From positions 1-64,000 of the forward strand of contig JAHBVV010000023.1 in the NCBI GenBank assembly GCA_019637335.1: 64,000 nucleotides of DNA, written 5' to 3'. Position 1 is the stretch's first letter; the number at the start of each line of letters is the position of its first letter. The notes under the pieces are model-generated. The model saw nothing but the letters and a program-made list of their open reading frames with translations. It ran no database searches and was not told the origin of the DNA. The DNA is from Candidatus Hydrogenedentota bacterium. GTDB taxonomy: Bacteria > Hydrogenedentota > Hydrogenedentia > Hydrogenedentales > JAEUWI01. The position numbers and the translations under genes were made by a program. Below, piece by piece: positions 52,584 through 61,643 of this stretch.

Positions 52584-53618
52584 TTACATGCGGCCGAAGA
52601 TCCCGTGTACCTTGCTGGTCGGGAACTTGTTCTGCGGGTACTTCATGAACTCGACGTGGCCGTCCATGAACATGATGTTATTACCGCCCGGCAGGTGGTT
52701 GAACCGCTCGCGGTAACGCTGAGTCGTATTGCTGATAACGAAACGGTCCCACATTACCGGCACTTCGCTCTGCGCTTTCGCGCTGCTGCCGGGGTTGTTG
52801 ATATCCGTGATCAGAAAGCGCTCCACGCCCTCGCGCAACCGCATGAACGTCGTGCCGCCGGCCGTGCCAGACACCACCGGGCTCGTGGCGCCCACGTTGG
52901 CCGCCGCAACCGCATTGTCTACCGTGGTCTGTAGCGTCGCCTGCGGGATCACGCTGAAAGGGTTGTAATCGCTGTTCAGCGCGTTGTCCATCGTATCGAG
53001 ATACTGCTGAAAACTCGGATCCGACGGTGTCACATTCCCGCCGCCGATCGGAAGGCGCGTCTGCGAATACGTGTCCATGGAAACCATGAACGCGGCCCAC
53101 GCGCCGTCCGTGTCAAGCAGATAGCCGTAGTAGTAATAGCTGTGCTGCTCGGCGTTACCGACCTTCGCCACGTCAAGTTTACCATAGTTCGGATCCGTCA
53201 CGCAGTCATTCTGGCAATAGGCGCCGCCCGGGCATACCAGGGAAGCTGCCTCATCCGCGGCGTTCACCGAAGAGGGGCAGATGATGAGATTCAGATCCGT
53301 CACGTATTCCGGATAAACCGACGGCATCCACACGCCGCCGCGAACGCGGCCGGGACGCCATTCGCACGCCGCATTGCGCGCATACGCCTGGTTGAGCAGA
53401 CGCGGAAAGCGTTCGCCCTGGCTCTCGTTCGCGTACATCTTGAACACGAGCGACCACTGCTTCAGGTTGTTCTGGCAGCTCGCCCGCCGCGCCGCCTCGC
53501 GCGCGCGCGCCAGAGCCGGCAGCAGGATCGCCGCAAGAATGCCGATAATTGCGATCACCACGAGGAGTTCAATAAGCGTGAACCCGCCGCGGCGCGCCTT
53601 CTGTGTCTGAGATTTCAT
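52584..53618 (-). CDS. Pseudopilin of the DUF1559 / H-x9-DG type
   Basis: A 344-residue exported protein. The class III prepilin motif [35 protein letters not shown] begins at residue 12, with processing after the second glycine, and the typical C-terminal motif [17 protein letters not shown] (H-x9-DG). This family is amplified in planctomycetes and relatives and forms pilus-like assemblies or type II secretion fibres. AAGGA lies 11 bases before the ATG. A clear terminator follows. The presence of this gene is one clue to the lineage. Confidence 0.93.
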   Translation of the reverse strand: MKSQTQKARRGGFTLIELLVVIAIIGILAAILLPALARAREAARRASCQNNLKQWSLVFKMYANESQGERFPRLLNQAYARNAACEWRPGRVRGGVWMPSVYPEYVTDLNLIICPSSVNAADEAASLVCPGGAYCQNDCVTDPNYGKLDVAKVGNAEQHSYYYYGYLLDTDGAWAAFMVSMDTYSQTRLPIGGGNVTPSDPSFQQYLDTMDNALNSDYNPFSVIPQATLQTTVDNAVAAANVGATSPVVSGTAGGTTFMRLREGVERFLITDINNPGSSAKAQSEVPVMWDRFVISNTTQRYRERFNHLPGGNNIMFMDGHVEFMKYPQNKFPTSKVHGIFGRM

Positions 53619-54189
53619 GATGTGAGAATTCCTTTTTGATGTGAAATGTACTTGTGTTCAGGGTACTGTGTATAATGTACTGTCGCAGGCGATTCGGACG
53701 TCTTCAACACGTGGACATTACCGCCGGATCGAGGCCGGCCTGGCGCGGCCCACTGGCTGCGGGCTGCCTTCATTGGGCTGATACGTGTTAGATCAATCGA
53801 TACGGTTTCCTCCTGACTCTTCGACTCAACTGGCGTGCCGCCCGACGACCCCGGGATACCGACAACCCGAATATCCCGAATTCCCAACAGCACATTTGTT
53901 AGCATAGTGTAAGCGACGCAATTCACCAATGGCCGGAATTGACAATCTTGTCTGCGATTGACTATTCTCGTTCTTCATAGTTTGCACAGTTTATCCGCGC
54001 CGCCTCGGCCCGCTTGGCGGTTCACAATACCCCGCAAGCGCCGAGCCTGCCGCTGCCGAGGCGGAGTATACGCGCACTTCGTTTGGGTATGATGTGCGTT
54101 TGGTCACTGGAGGGTTTTATTGATTCCAATGCGCGTAGTTGGTAGCGTAGAGTCTCAGGCAGGCAGTCGAAACGTGGAGCAAGGCCCCC
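53619..54189. other. Divergent intergenic region, pseudopilin / AraC regulator
   Basis: It holds the pseudopilin leader and the promoter of the AraC gene. No family of repeats known elsewhere in the window is seen. The stretch 53690-53930 carries a run of GC-rich text without a credible frame. Confidence 0.5.
53939..53968 (+). promoter_or_regulatory. Promoter of the AraC-type regulator
   Basis: TTGACA (53939-53944), 18 bases, TATTCT (53963-53968). The -35 is perfect. The leader would be about 215 bases. Confidence 0.5.
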
Positions 54190-54975
54190 TTGTCCAACCA
54201 TGACACGATAGGCGTCTCGCGCACCCGATTCATCTCGATCCGGCGCTGGCAGGCCGGTCCAGAGTGGCGGCCGCGAGCGCACAAGCATGATTTCCACGAG
54301 ATTGTTGTGGTGCTGCGGGGCGCCGATCACGCCGTCGTCGAGGGCACGCCCTATGATTGCAGCCCCGGCAACGTGCTGCTCTATCCGCCCGCCTGCCTTC
54401 ACGAGGAGCGCCAGGCCGGGCCGGATCCGCTGGAGTTTCTCTGCGTCAATTTCGAGTGGGATGACTCCCCGCTGCAGCTGCCCATCCTCCTCCATGACCG
54501 CCAGGGGAGGCTCCAGGAACTCGCGCGATGGCTCTACACCGAAGACCGCGCCCGATACGGCCAGCGGGGCGAATTCCAGAACGCCGGCGTCGCATTGCTG
54601 GCGGCGGAACTCCACCGGCTCGCCACCAGCCCGCCCGATGATGTCCTCGCGCCGCTCTACGAATACGTCCAGGAGAATCTCGCCGAACCCATAACCCTAG
54701 ACGGCCTCGCCGAATGCTGCGGGCTCAACAAGTTCCACCTCAGCCGAATGTTCCGCGCGCGCACCGGCTGCACCCCGATGGACTACGTGCGCCAGGCCCG
54801 GCTCGACTACGCGCACCGCCTCGTCATGGAGACCACGCTGCCGCTGCGGGAAATCGCCCCGCGCGCGGGCTTCGCCAACGAATACCACCTTTCCCGGCTC
54901 CTGAAAGCGCGGTACGGGCGCGGCGCCCGTGAAATACGGCAATCGCGCATGGTCGAGTCCGACCCCGCGTCGTAG
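54190..54975 (+). CDS. AraC-family transcriptional regulator
   Basis: A 261-residue regulator with an N-terminal cupin sensor (RPRAHKHDFHEIVVVLRGADHAVVEGTPYDCSPGNVLLYPPACLHEE, two beta-strand ligands) and a C-terminal AraC DNA-binding domain of two helix-turn-helix units (LDGLAECCGLNKFHLSRMFRARTGCTPMDYV and LREIAPRAGFANEYHLSRLLKARYG). The cupin part probably senses a sugar or phenolic compound. TTG 54190 is the first start of the frame and has GGAG ten bases upstream. It converges on the sulfotransferase gene, 8 bases apart. Target genes are not evident. Confidence 0.9.
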   Translation: MSNHDTIGVSRTRFISIRRWQAGPEWRPRAHKHDFHEIVVVLRGADHAVVEGTPYDCSPGNVLLYPPACLHEERQAGPDPLEFLCVNFEWDDSPLQLPILLHDRQGRLQELARWLYTEDRARYGQRGEFQNAGVALLAAELHRLATSPPDDVLAPLYEYVQENLAEPITLDGLAECCGLNKFHLSRMFRARTGCTPMDYVRQARLDYAHRLVMETTLPLREIAPRAGFANEYHLSRLLKARYGRGAREIRQSRMVESDPAS

Positions 54976-54982
54976 CCGCCAT

Positions 54983-55597
54983 TCATAGAGCCACCTCCCG
55001 CTGGCGATACAACGCCGGGCGCACCGCCGCGGCCATCGCGGCCGTATCAAGCGGGCGCTCCAGAAACCCGGCCACGCGACAAGAAAACCCGAGGGGATCC
55101 CGCACCGCGTCGCCATACCCCGCCCGATGGAAGCGGATATGCGCCTGCGCCGCGAGCCATGCCTTCAAATGCCGCAGGTGCGCTTCAAACAGCGCTATCT
55201 CGTCCCCGTGCTCCGCGGGGGCCGCCCCCTGCCCGGCCCGGAACCGCCGCTGCGAGGCCAGAACCTCCCCGAGATTCCGCTCCATAAGCACAATGTCGTA
55301 TTCGAAATCAGGCGGCAGATCGAAAAGATGTAATGAGATGACCTTCACGGCCCGGCCGCGCGCCGTTTCCAACCACGACGCCTCCCGCGCGATCGCGCGC
55401 GCCGGCGCATACTCAAAATAACCGCCCGGGTTGTTAATGTCCGGCGGGCGAGATTCATCCATAAGCAGCGGCATGCCGCCGGCCCCCAGCATGGCCATCA
55501 TCATGGAGGTGCCGGATCGGGGCAATCCCGATACAACGGTGATCCGCTCCCCGCCACGAAGTTCGCGGTACGGCGGCGTGCTGGATGGGGGCTGCAT
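54983..55597 (-). CDS. Sulfotransferase-like P-loop protein
   Basis: A 204-residue protein with the 5'-PSB loop VVSGLPRSGTSMMMAML (21-37) that binds PAPS in bacterial sulfotransferases, and a downstream YDIVLMERNLGEVLASQRRF that matches the 3'-phosphate loop with its R-x(8-10)-S pattern. A catalytic histidine is not identifiable. It may sulfate a polysaccharide or a lipid. ATG 55597 is chosen because the frame before it has no motif support; the ribosome site GGGAG is 12 bases off, rather far. Confidence 0.75.
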   Translation of the reverse strand: MQPPSSTPPYRELRGGERITVVSGLPRSGTSMMMAMLGAGGMPLLMDESRPPDINNPGGYFEYAPARAIAREASWLETARGRAVKVISLHLFDLPPDFEYDIVLMERNLGEVLASQRRFRAGQGAAPAEHGDEIALFEAHLRHLKAWLAAQAHIRFHRAGYGDAVRDPLGFSCRVAGFLERPLDTAAMAAAVRPALYRQREVAL

Positions 55598-55877
55598 TCC
55601 GAAGTCGAACTCCCGGGACGAAGGCTTACGATCATGCTCCCGCGATCCTAACCGAACGCGCACGGCCGGGGGAAATGGCGATCCCACGCCGCGATTCGTT
55701 ATCATGCCCGAAACGGCCCGGAATACCCCGGCGCGCGGGAACAATCGGCCCAGGCGCCTGAAGAACAATCTCCCTGGAGTTGGATTGGGATTCCGGGCAA
55801 CCGCAGGGAACCCAACTCGACAAATCCGGCGCCGCGGGGCAAGGTGCGGCCGCCTGCATGGACCTGAAAGAGATCGC
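55598..55877. other. Divergent intergenic region, sulfotransferase / GH13
   Basis: No gene or repeat family is recognised. The promoters of both genes must lie here; no clear boxes are seen. Confidence 0.35.
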
Positions 55878-58800
55878 ATGGAAGAAGAATTGGTTTCAGC
55901 GGAGATAAACACCTATTTCGGACTCGGCTTCCCGGTTAACGCCGAGGCGCGGCAACGCTTCTCCATTGCGCCCGGCCAGGTTCCCATCCTCGAAACCCCC
56001 GAAACCGCCATACGCGCCTTGCGGGAACTGGCCGACCGCCTGAACGCGGCCCGGGATTTCTCGATTCCCGGTGTGACCCCCGCCCGTCCGGGCGAACTCG
56101 CCGCCATGGGGCTGGTGCTGTCCGTCTTGCGCTATCTGGTCTATCGATACAGCGCCGAGGTCAGCCCCGGTGCCCTGCAAGACGCCCACGAGTGGGCCCG
56201 CGTCGAACACGGACCCGACACCGCCGAAATCCCGTTCAACCGCTTCCTCCACCTCTTCCCCGCCGAGCCCGTGTGCGCGGGCCAGCTTCGCCCCGAGGAC
56301 TTCGTCGCCGGTGACTCCCGGCTGTGGTCCAACCGCGACGCCACCCGCTGCGAATTGCTCTTGCTCTATCTCGCCACCGCGAACCACGCTATGGCCCCCT
56401 ACCGGCTCCTCTTTGACGACTCCCGGCTCAAACGGGAATCGGAATATGTCACCCTCGTGAGCGCAATGCAGGGCTACCTGCGGAGGCAGCCCCCATTCCC
56501 GGGCACGCGCCAGGATCTCATTACCATGCTATATGCGCCGATCCTGGCCGCGCCGGATTCCCTCGAAGGACAGCTACGCTTCATTCGCGACCACTGGACC
56601 GCCATACTCCCCGCGTCCTTTCGCGGCAAGCTCGCCTTCGCCTCCGGCGTGCTCCGGGAGGAACAGCGCATGCGCGGCCTGGGCCCGGGACCCGTCTCCG
56701 TCCTCGAATTCGGGCGCGGCGACGCCCTCGCCGCCGGCTACGAGGAGCCGGAAGCCTATTCCGTCGATAAAGACTGGATGCCCAACGTCGTGCTCCTGGC
56801 CAAGACCGTCTATGTCTGGCTCGACCAGCTTTCCCGGCGCTACGGCCGCCCCATTACCCGCCTCGACCAAATCCCCGACGAGGAACTCGACCGCCTCGCG
56901 TCCTGGGGCTTCACCGGCCTTTGGCTCATCGGCATCTGGGAGCGCTCCGAGGCCTCGCGCACCATTAAGCAAAAGATGGGTAATCCCGAGGCCGCCGCGT
57001 CCGCCTATTCCCTCTACGACTACATCATCGCCTGGGATCTCGGCGGAGACGACGCCTACAGAAACCTCTCCGAACGCGCCTGGAAACGCGGTATCCGGCT
57101 CGCCAGCGACATGGTCCCCAACCATGTCGGCATCTATTCCAAGTGGGTCGTCGAGCACCCGGACTGGTTTATCCAGTCCCCGCACCCCCCCTTTCCCGGC
57201 TACACCTTCCAGGGCGATAACCTCTCGTCCGACGGGCGCGTGGGAATCTATATCGAAGACGGATACTGGGACCACCGCGACGCCGCCGTCGTCTTCAAAC
57301 GCGTCGATCACTGGTCCGGTGAAACGCGCTACATCTACCACGGCAACGACGGCACCAGCATGCCCTGGAACGACACCGCGCAGTTGAACTATCTCATTCC
57401 CGAAGTGCGCGAGGCCGTCATCCAGACCATCCTCCATGTCGCGCGGCATTTCCCCATCATTCGATTCGACGCCGCCATGACCCTCGCCAAGAAACACTTC
57501 CAGCGCCTGTGGTTCCCCATGCCCGACGACGCCGGAGCCATCCCCTCGCGCGCGGAGCACAGCATGAGCCGCGCCGAATTCGACGCCGTCTTCCCCCTCG
57601 AATTCTGGCGCGAAGTCGTAGACCGCGTCGCCGCCGAAGCCCCGGACACCCTCCTCCTCGCCGAAGCTTTCTGGCTCATGGAGGGCTACTTCGTCCGGAC
57701 ACTCGGCATGCACCGCGTCTACAACAGCGCCTTCATGAACATGCTCAAGATGGAGGATAACCAGAAATACCGCCAGACCATCAAAAACGTCCTCGAATTC
57801 AGCCCCGAAATCCTCCAGCGCTTCGTCAACTTCATGAACAACCCCGACGAGGACACCGCACAGGCGCAATTCGGCAAGGACGACAAGTACTTCGGCGTCG
57901 CCGCCATGCTCGTAACCATGCCCGGCCTCCCCATGATCGGCCACGGCCAGGTGGAAGGCTACGCCGAGAAATACGGGATGGAGTACCGGCGCGCCTATTA
58001 CGACGAGCAGCCCAACGAAGGCCTCATCCAGCGCCACGAACGCGAGATATTCCCGCTCATGCGCCAGCGCCACCTCTTCAGCGGCGCGGAACACTTCGCC
58101 TTCTATGATTTCGTCACCTCCGACGGCTGGGTGGACGAAAACGTCTTCGCCTACAGCAACCGCCGCGGCGCCGATTGCGCGGTCATCGTCTACCAGAACG
58201 CCTTCCGCGAAACCCAGGGCCGAATCCACCACGCCGTCCCCCGAAACAAGGGCGCCGCGGACGACGTGCAGCTCCAGTCGCTTACCCTGGCCACCGCCCT
58301 GAACCTCCACACGGACGACAACTGCTACTACATCTACCGGGACGCCCGAACCGGACTCGAATACCTCGAACACGCGCAACGCCTGCGCGACGAGGGCCTG
58401 TATATCGCCCTGGGAGCCTACCACTACGCCGCGCTCATCAACTGGCGCCCGGTCTTCGATGTCGACCTCACCTGGGGGCGCCTCCACGAGAGCCTCGCCG
58501 GGCGCGGCGTGCCTTCGATAGACGAAGCCTACCAGGAATTGCACCTGGCCCCCATTCTGGAGCCCTTCGGACGTCTACTGACCCCCGAGCTGCTGCTCGA
58601 ACTGCACGAACACCGCGGCGACCTGCGCCAGGTGCGACACCTCGACACGCGGCTCGATCCGTTCCTGGACGCCGTCGGGGAACGCCTGGGCATCACCATC
58701 GATCCAAAGCCGCTCACCGAAGCCATGCGCCGCGATCTCACCGCCATCTATGACCTCCCCCGGAAGCTCCGCGCCGCCACCACCTATCCCGACGTGCGCG

Positions 58801-59384
58801 ACGGACTCCTGGCGCTCTTCCCCGACAAACCGGGCAAGGCCCTCGCGGGTTACCGCGTGCCCCTCGTCTGGGCACTGCTGCGCCATCTCGGAGCCGTGCT
58901 CCGGCAAGACCCGAAACACCCCGAAATGGACGCCGAAGCCGTCTCCATCACTAGCGGCGCCTGGATCCGCGAGTGGTTCCTGCGCAAGCCGATCGCCAAT
59001 GCGCTCGCCGGCCTCGGAGCCGATGGGCACACCGCCGCGCTCGAAGCGAGCCTCGTCCGCATCTGCATCGCCCATGCGCACCACCTCCGCCGCCTCGAAA
59101 CCGAAGTGTGGGGGCCCGTGCTCGACGCCATCTTCGCCGATCCCGACGTCCTCTTCTTCCTCCGCGTAAACACCTGGCAGGGCCGCCGCTGGCTGAACCG
59201 GGAACGCCTCGAAGAAATGGCCGGCGCCCTGCAGCTGGTCCTTGCAACCGTCCTGCTCGAAGATTCCGGCGACGCCAACGCCTGGGACACGATCGCAATC
59301 GCACGGGAAATCGCCGACACCCTGCTGGAAGCCGCCGAGGGCACAAACTACGATCTGGACTGGATGCTTTCGAGCATCAAGTAA
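55878..59384 (+). CDS. Giant alpha-amylase-family (GH13) protein
   Basis: A 1168-residue protein, about twice the length of a standard GH13 enzyme. The N-terminal 370 residues are helical with no match that I know. The (beta/alpha)8 domain follows: region I SDMVPNHVG, region II IIRFDAAMT (nucleophile Asp), region III LLLAEAFW (acid/base Glu), and FMNNPDEDTAQ at the place of region IV, where Pro replaces the usual His (NHD). The PGLPMIGHGQ segment is near. A C-terminal helical part (about 880-1168) has no known domain. No signal peptide, so it acts in the cytoplasm, perhaps on glycogen or trehalose-like glucans. Confidence 0.82.
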   Translation: MEEELVSAEINTYFGLGFPVNAEARQRFSIAPGQVPILETPETAIRALRELADRLNAARDFSIPGVTPARPGELAAMGLVLSVLRYLVYRYSAEVSPGALQDAHEWARVEHGPDTAEIPFNRFLHLFPAEPVCAGQLRPEDFVAGDSRLWSNRDATRCELLLLYLATANHAMAPYRLLFDDSRLKRESEYVTLVSAMQGYLRRQPPFPGTRQDLITMLYAPILAAPDSLEGQLRFIRDHWTAILPASFRGKLAFASGVLREEQRMRGLGPGPVSVLEFGRGDALAAGYEEPEAYSVDKDWMPNVVLLAKTVYVWLDQLSRRYGRPITRLDQIPDEELDRLASWGFTGLWLIGIWERSEASRTIKQKMGNPEAAASAYSLYDYIIAWDLGGDDAYRNLSERAWKRGIRLASDMVPNHVGIYSKWVVEHPDWFIQSPHPPFPGYTFQGDNLSSDGRVGIYIEDGYWDHRDAAVVFKRVDHWSGETRYIYHGNDGTSMPWNDTAQLNYLIPEVREAVIQTILHVARHFPIIRFDAAMTLAKKHFQRLWFPMPDDAGAIPSRAEHSMSRAEFDAVFPLEFWREVVDRVAAEAPDTLLLAEAFWLMEGYFVRTLGMHRVYNSAFMNMLKMEDNQKYRQTIKNVLEFSPEILQRFVNFMNNPDEDTAQAQFGKDDKYFGVAAMLVTMPGLPMIGHGQVEGYAEKYGMEYRRAYYDEQPNEGLIQRHEREIFPLMRQRHLFSGAEHFAFYDFVTSDGWVDENVFAYSNRRGADCAVIVYQNAFRETQGRIHHAVPRNKGAADDVQLQSLTLATALNLHTDDNCYYIYRDARTGLEYLEHAQRLRDEGLYIALGAYHYAALINWRPVFDVDLTWGRLHESLAGRGVPSIDEAYQELHLAPILEPFGRLLTPELLLELHEHRGDLRQVRHLDTRLDPFLDAVGERLGITIDPKPLTEAMRRDLTAIYDLPRKLRAATTYPDVRDGLLALFPDKPGKALAGYRVPLVWALLRHLGAVLRQDPKHPEMDAEAVSITSGAWIREWFLRKPIANALAGLGADGHTAALEASLVRICIAHAHHLRRLETEVWGPVLDAIFADPDVLFFLRVNTWQGRRWLNRERLEEMAGALQLVLATVLLEDSGDANAWDTIAIAREIADTLLEAAEGTNYDLDWMLSSIK

Positions 59385-59410
59385 CAGGGCCGCCGGCCCG
59401 GGAGCAACCC

Positions 59411-60358
59411 ATGCGGAACCTCATCACGATACCCGCCCTGCTGCTTGCCGGCGCGGTGGCCCTGCCCGCCGGGGCCGCGGGCAAGCAGGTCATCGCCCAC
59501 CGCGGAGCCAGCGGCTACCTCCCCGAGCACACCCTCGAAGCCTACGCACTCGCCTATGGCCAGGGGGCCGACTTCATCGAGCCCGACCTCGTCCTCTCGA
59601 AGGATGGCCACCTCATCGCCCTGCACGACATCCACCTCGAAAGCACCACCGATGTGGAAGAGCGATTCCCCGGCCGCCAGCGCGCGGACCGCAAATGGTA
59701 CGCCGCCGATTTCTCGCTGGAGGAATTGAAAACCCTCCGCGTGCACGAACGCGTCAAGGGGCGTTTCCCCCACATGAAGTCCAGATTCGAAATCCCCACC
59801 CTCGAAGAAGTCATCGAGCTCGTCCAGGGACTCAACACCACCACCGGCCGCGACGTTGGCCTCTATCCCGAACTCAAACAGCCCACATTCCACCGCAAAG
59901 CAGGCTTCGATATGGAAACGAAAGCCCTCGAAGTCCTCGCCCGCTACGGGTACTCCGGCCCGGACGCCCGCGTCTTCGTGCAATGCTTCGAACCCGACGC
60001 CCTGCGCCGAATCCGCCACGAACTCGGATCAACCCTGCCGCTCATCCAGCTCATCAGCGGCAGTTCCCGCCAGCGCGACCTCCACACCCGCGACGGCCTG
60101 AAAGGCGTTGCGGAGTACGCCAACGGCATCGGACCCGACAAAAAACTCCTCGACGATATACCAGGCTACGCCGGCTGGGCCCGCGAATTCGGGCTCCTCA
60201 TCCACCCCTACACCCTCCGCGCCGACGACCTCCCCAAAGGGACCGCCACCATCGAAGAAGAACTCCGCCACATCTACCTCAACCACGACGCCGACGCCGT
60301 CTTCACCGACCACCCCGACCGCGCGGTCAAGTTCCTCGAATCAGAAAACCTCCGCTGA
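59411..60358 (+). CDS. glpQ: Glycerophosphodiester phosphodiesterase, GlpQ type
   Basis: A 315-residue exported enzyme that splits glycerophosphodiesters into glycerol-3-phosphate and an alcohol. Signal peptide (ITIPALLLAGAVALPAGAA), then IAHRGASGYLPEHTLEAY (catalytic His and Arg, Glu), DFIEPDLVLSKDGHLIALHD (Glu-Asp calcium ligands and second His), and YPELKQPTFH. These match periplasmic GlpQ. GGAG lies six bases before ATG 59411. It is 26 bases after the GH13 gene, so they may be co-transcribed. Confidence 0.94.
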   Translation: MRNLITIPALLLAGAVALPAGAAGKQVIAHRGASGYLPEHTLEAYALAYGQGADFIEPDLVLSKDGHLIALHDIHLESTTDVEERFPGRQRADRKWYAADFSLEELKTLRVHERVKGRFPHMKSRFEIPTLEEVIELVQGLNTTTGRDVGLYPELKQPTFHRKAGFDMETKALEVLARYGYSGPDARVFVQCFEPDALRRIRHELGSTLPLIQLISGSSRQRDLHTRDGLKGVAEYANGIGPDKKLLDDIPGYAGWAREFGLLIHPYTLRADDLPKGTATIEEELRHIYLNHDADAVFTDHPDRAVKFLESENLR

Positions 60359-61643
60359 GCGCCCCCCGACATCCGAACCCCTTCACCCAACCAGAAAACT
60401 CGTGCTCTCTGTGCTCTCTGTGCTCTCTGTGCTCTCTGTGCTCTTTGTGCTCTCTGTGCTCTTTGTGCTCTCTGTGCTCTCTGTGCTCTTTGTGGCTATA
60501 CTCCCAAACAGCCGCCCCCTTATCGCCGCCCCCTCGAAATGACAAGACTTTCCGAAATAATTTCGGCAGAGCCATTGTCCTCCCACACGTTCAACGCCCG
60601 CCAACGTGGCTTAGCCTTCCAGGCTGAGGCAACACAAGAGTCGAGTCCGAAGTGCCCATCAACGCCACAGCACAAGTCATTGATGGAAAATTGTTTGTCG
60701 GCATGATAGCCAGGACGCTGTATTCGGTCTTTACACTCGCGACCACACCAGGCTGCGCTGGTCCTTCGGGCCGAAGATGCCCCATCATGCCAGTTGCCGT
60801 CACTGAATTTCTTTGCGTTCTTTGCGCTCTTTGTGGCTCCAAATCCATCCCCCCGCCCGCCCTAACCGCGCGTCCTCGCCCCGCCCTGGATCGTCTCCTT
60901 TGCGTCTTTGCGCCTTCGCGTGAATATCAATCCTTCCCCAGCTATTTTCCTAGTTGCTCTTCGTACTACTATCCGTCAAATTCTTGTTTTTTCTGCAAGT
61001 TCTTCCAATCAAAATCCATATAACCAACTGTCGGAAAAGAATTTACGAAGCGAAATTTCCAGGGGGAATCTCCGGGCCGTCCCACAAGTTTCGTGGTCGA
61101 AATTCTTTTCTTGCCCACGGATTACACCGATGACACGGATTGCAGCGATACGCTAACCAAACGAGAAGAAGCCGCCCGCCCCCCTTCCACCCCGCTACAA
61201 TACAGATGCTGAACAATCCGAACAGGCCCCCTTGGAAACAACACGCAGCCGCCTGCACACCCCAAAGACCGAATTCATCTTCTATCCGTGTCATCCGTGT
61301 AATCCGTGGTCACAACTCCTGATCGCGGCCGGCCACAGCTCCCGGCGCATTCGTGTGCATTGGTGTCCATTCGTGGTCAAAAACGCCCCCCATTCAACCG
61401 CCTCGGTCCGTCCCCGCACAATAACACCCTATGCGCTCTATGCGTTCTCTGCGGTTAAAGCCCTTCTCTATTTCTCTTCGTGACCTTCGTGCCCTTCGTG
61501 GTGATCATTTCTTTGCTTGCGGCCCAAGTTGGCCTTGCGCTCTTTGTGGCGCCCCCATCCACCCGACGCCACACCAATTGCCGCCCCACTGCACCAGACC
61601 GTTTTCATTCGCGTGAATTCGCGTCCATTCGCGGTTCAACCCC
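60359..61643. repeat. Long repeat-rich gap with array A5 and family C text
   Basis: 60402-60491 is array A5, ten units of GTGCTCTCT/GTGCTCTTT (9 bp). 60805-60940, 61095-61150 and 61270-61640 hold family C phrases (CGTGTCATCCGTGTAATCCG, TCTCTGCGGTTAAAGCCC, CCTTCGTGCCCTTCGTGGTG). No gene is supported; the short frames in it are translated repeat text. Confidence 0.8.

Noticed and set aside
53667-53672. TATAAT as a promoter on the plus strand near the pseudopilin
   Set aside because: No -35 at a proper distance and it lies inside the leader of a minus-strand gene.
60652-61023. 123-codon frame in the gap after glpQ
   Set aside because: Built of repeat phrases, no ribosome site and no recognisable domain.
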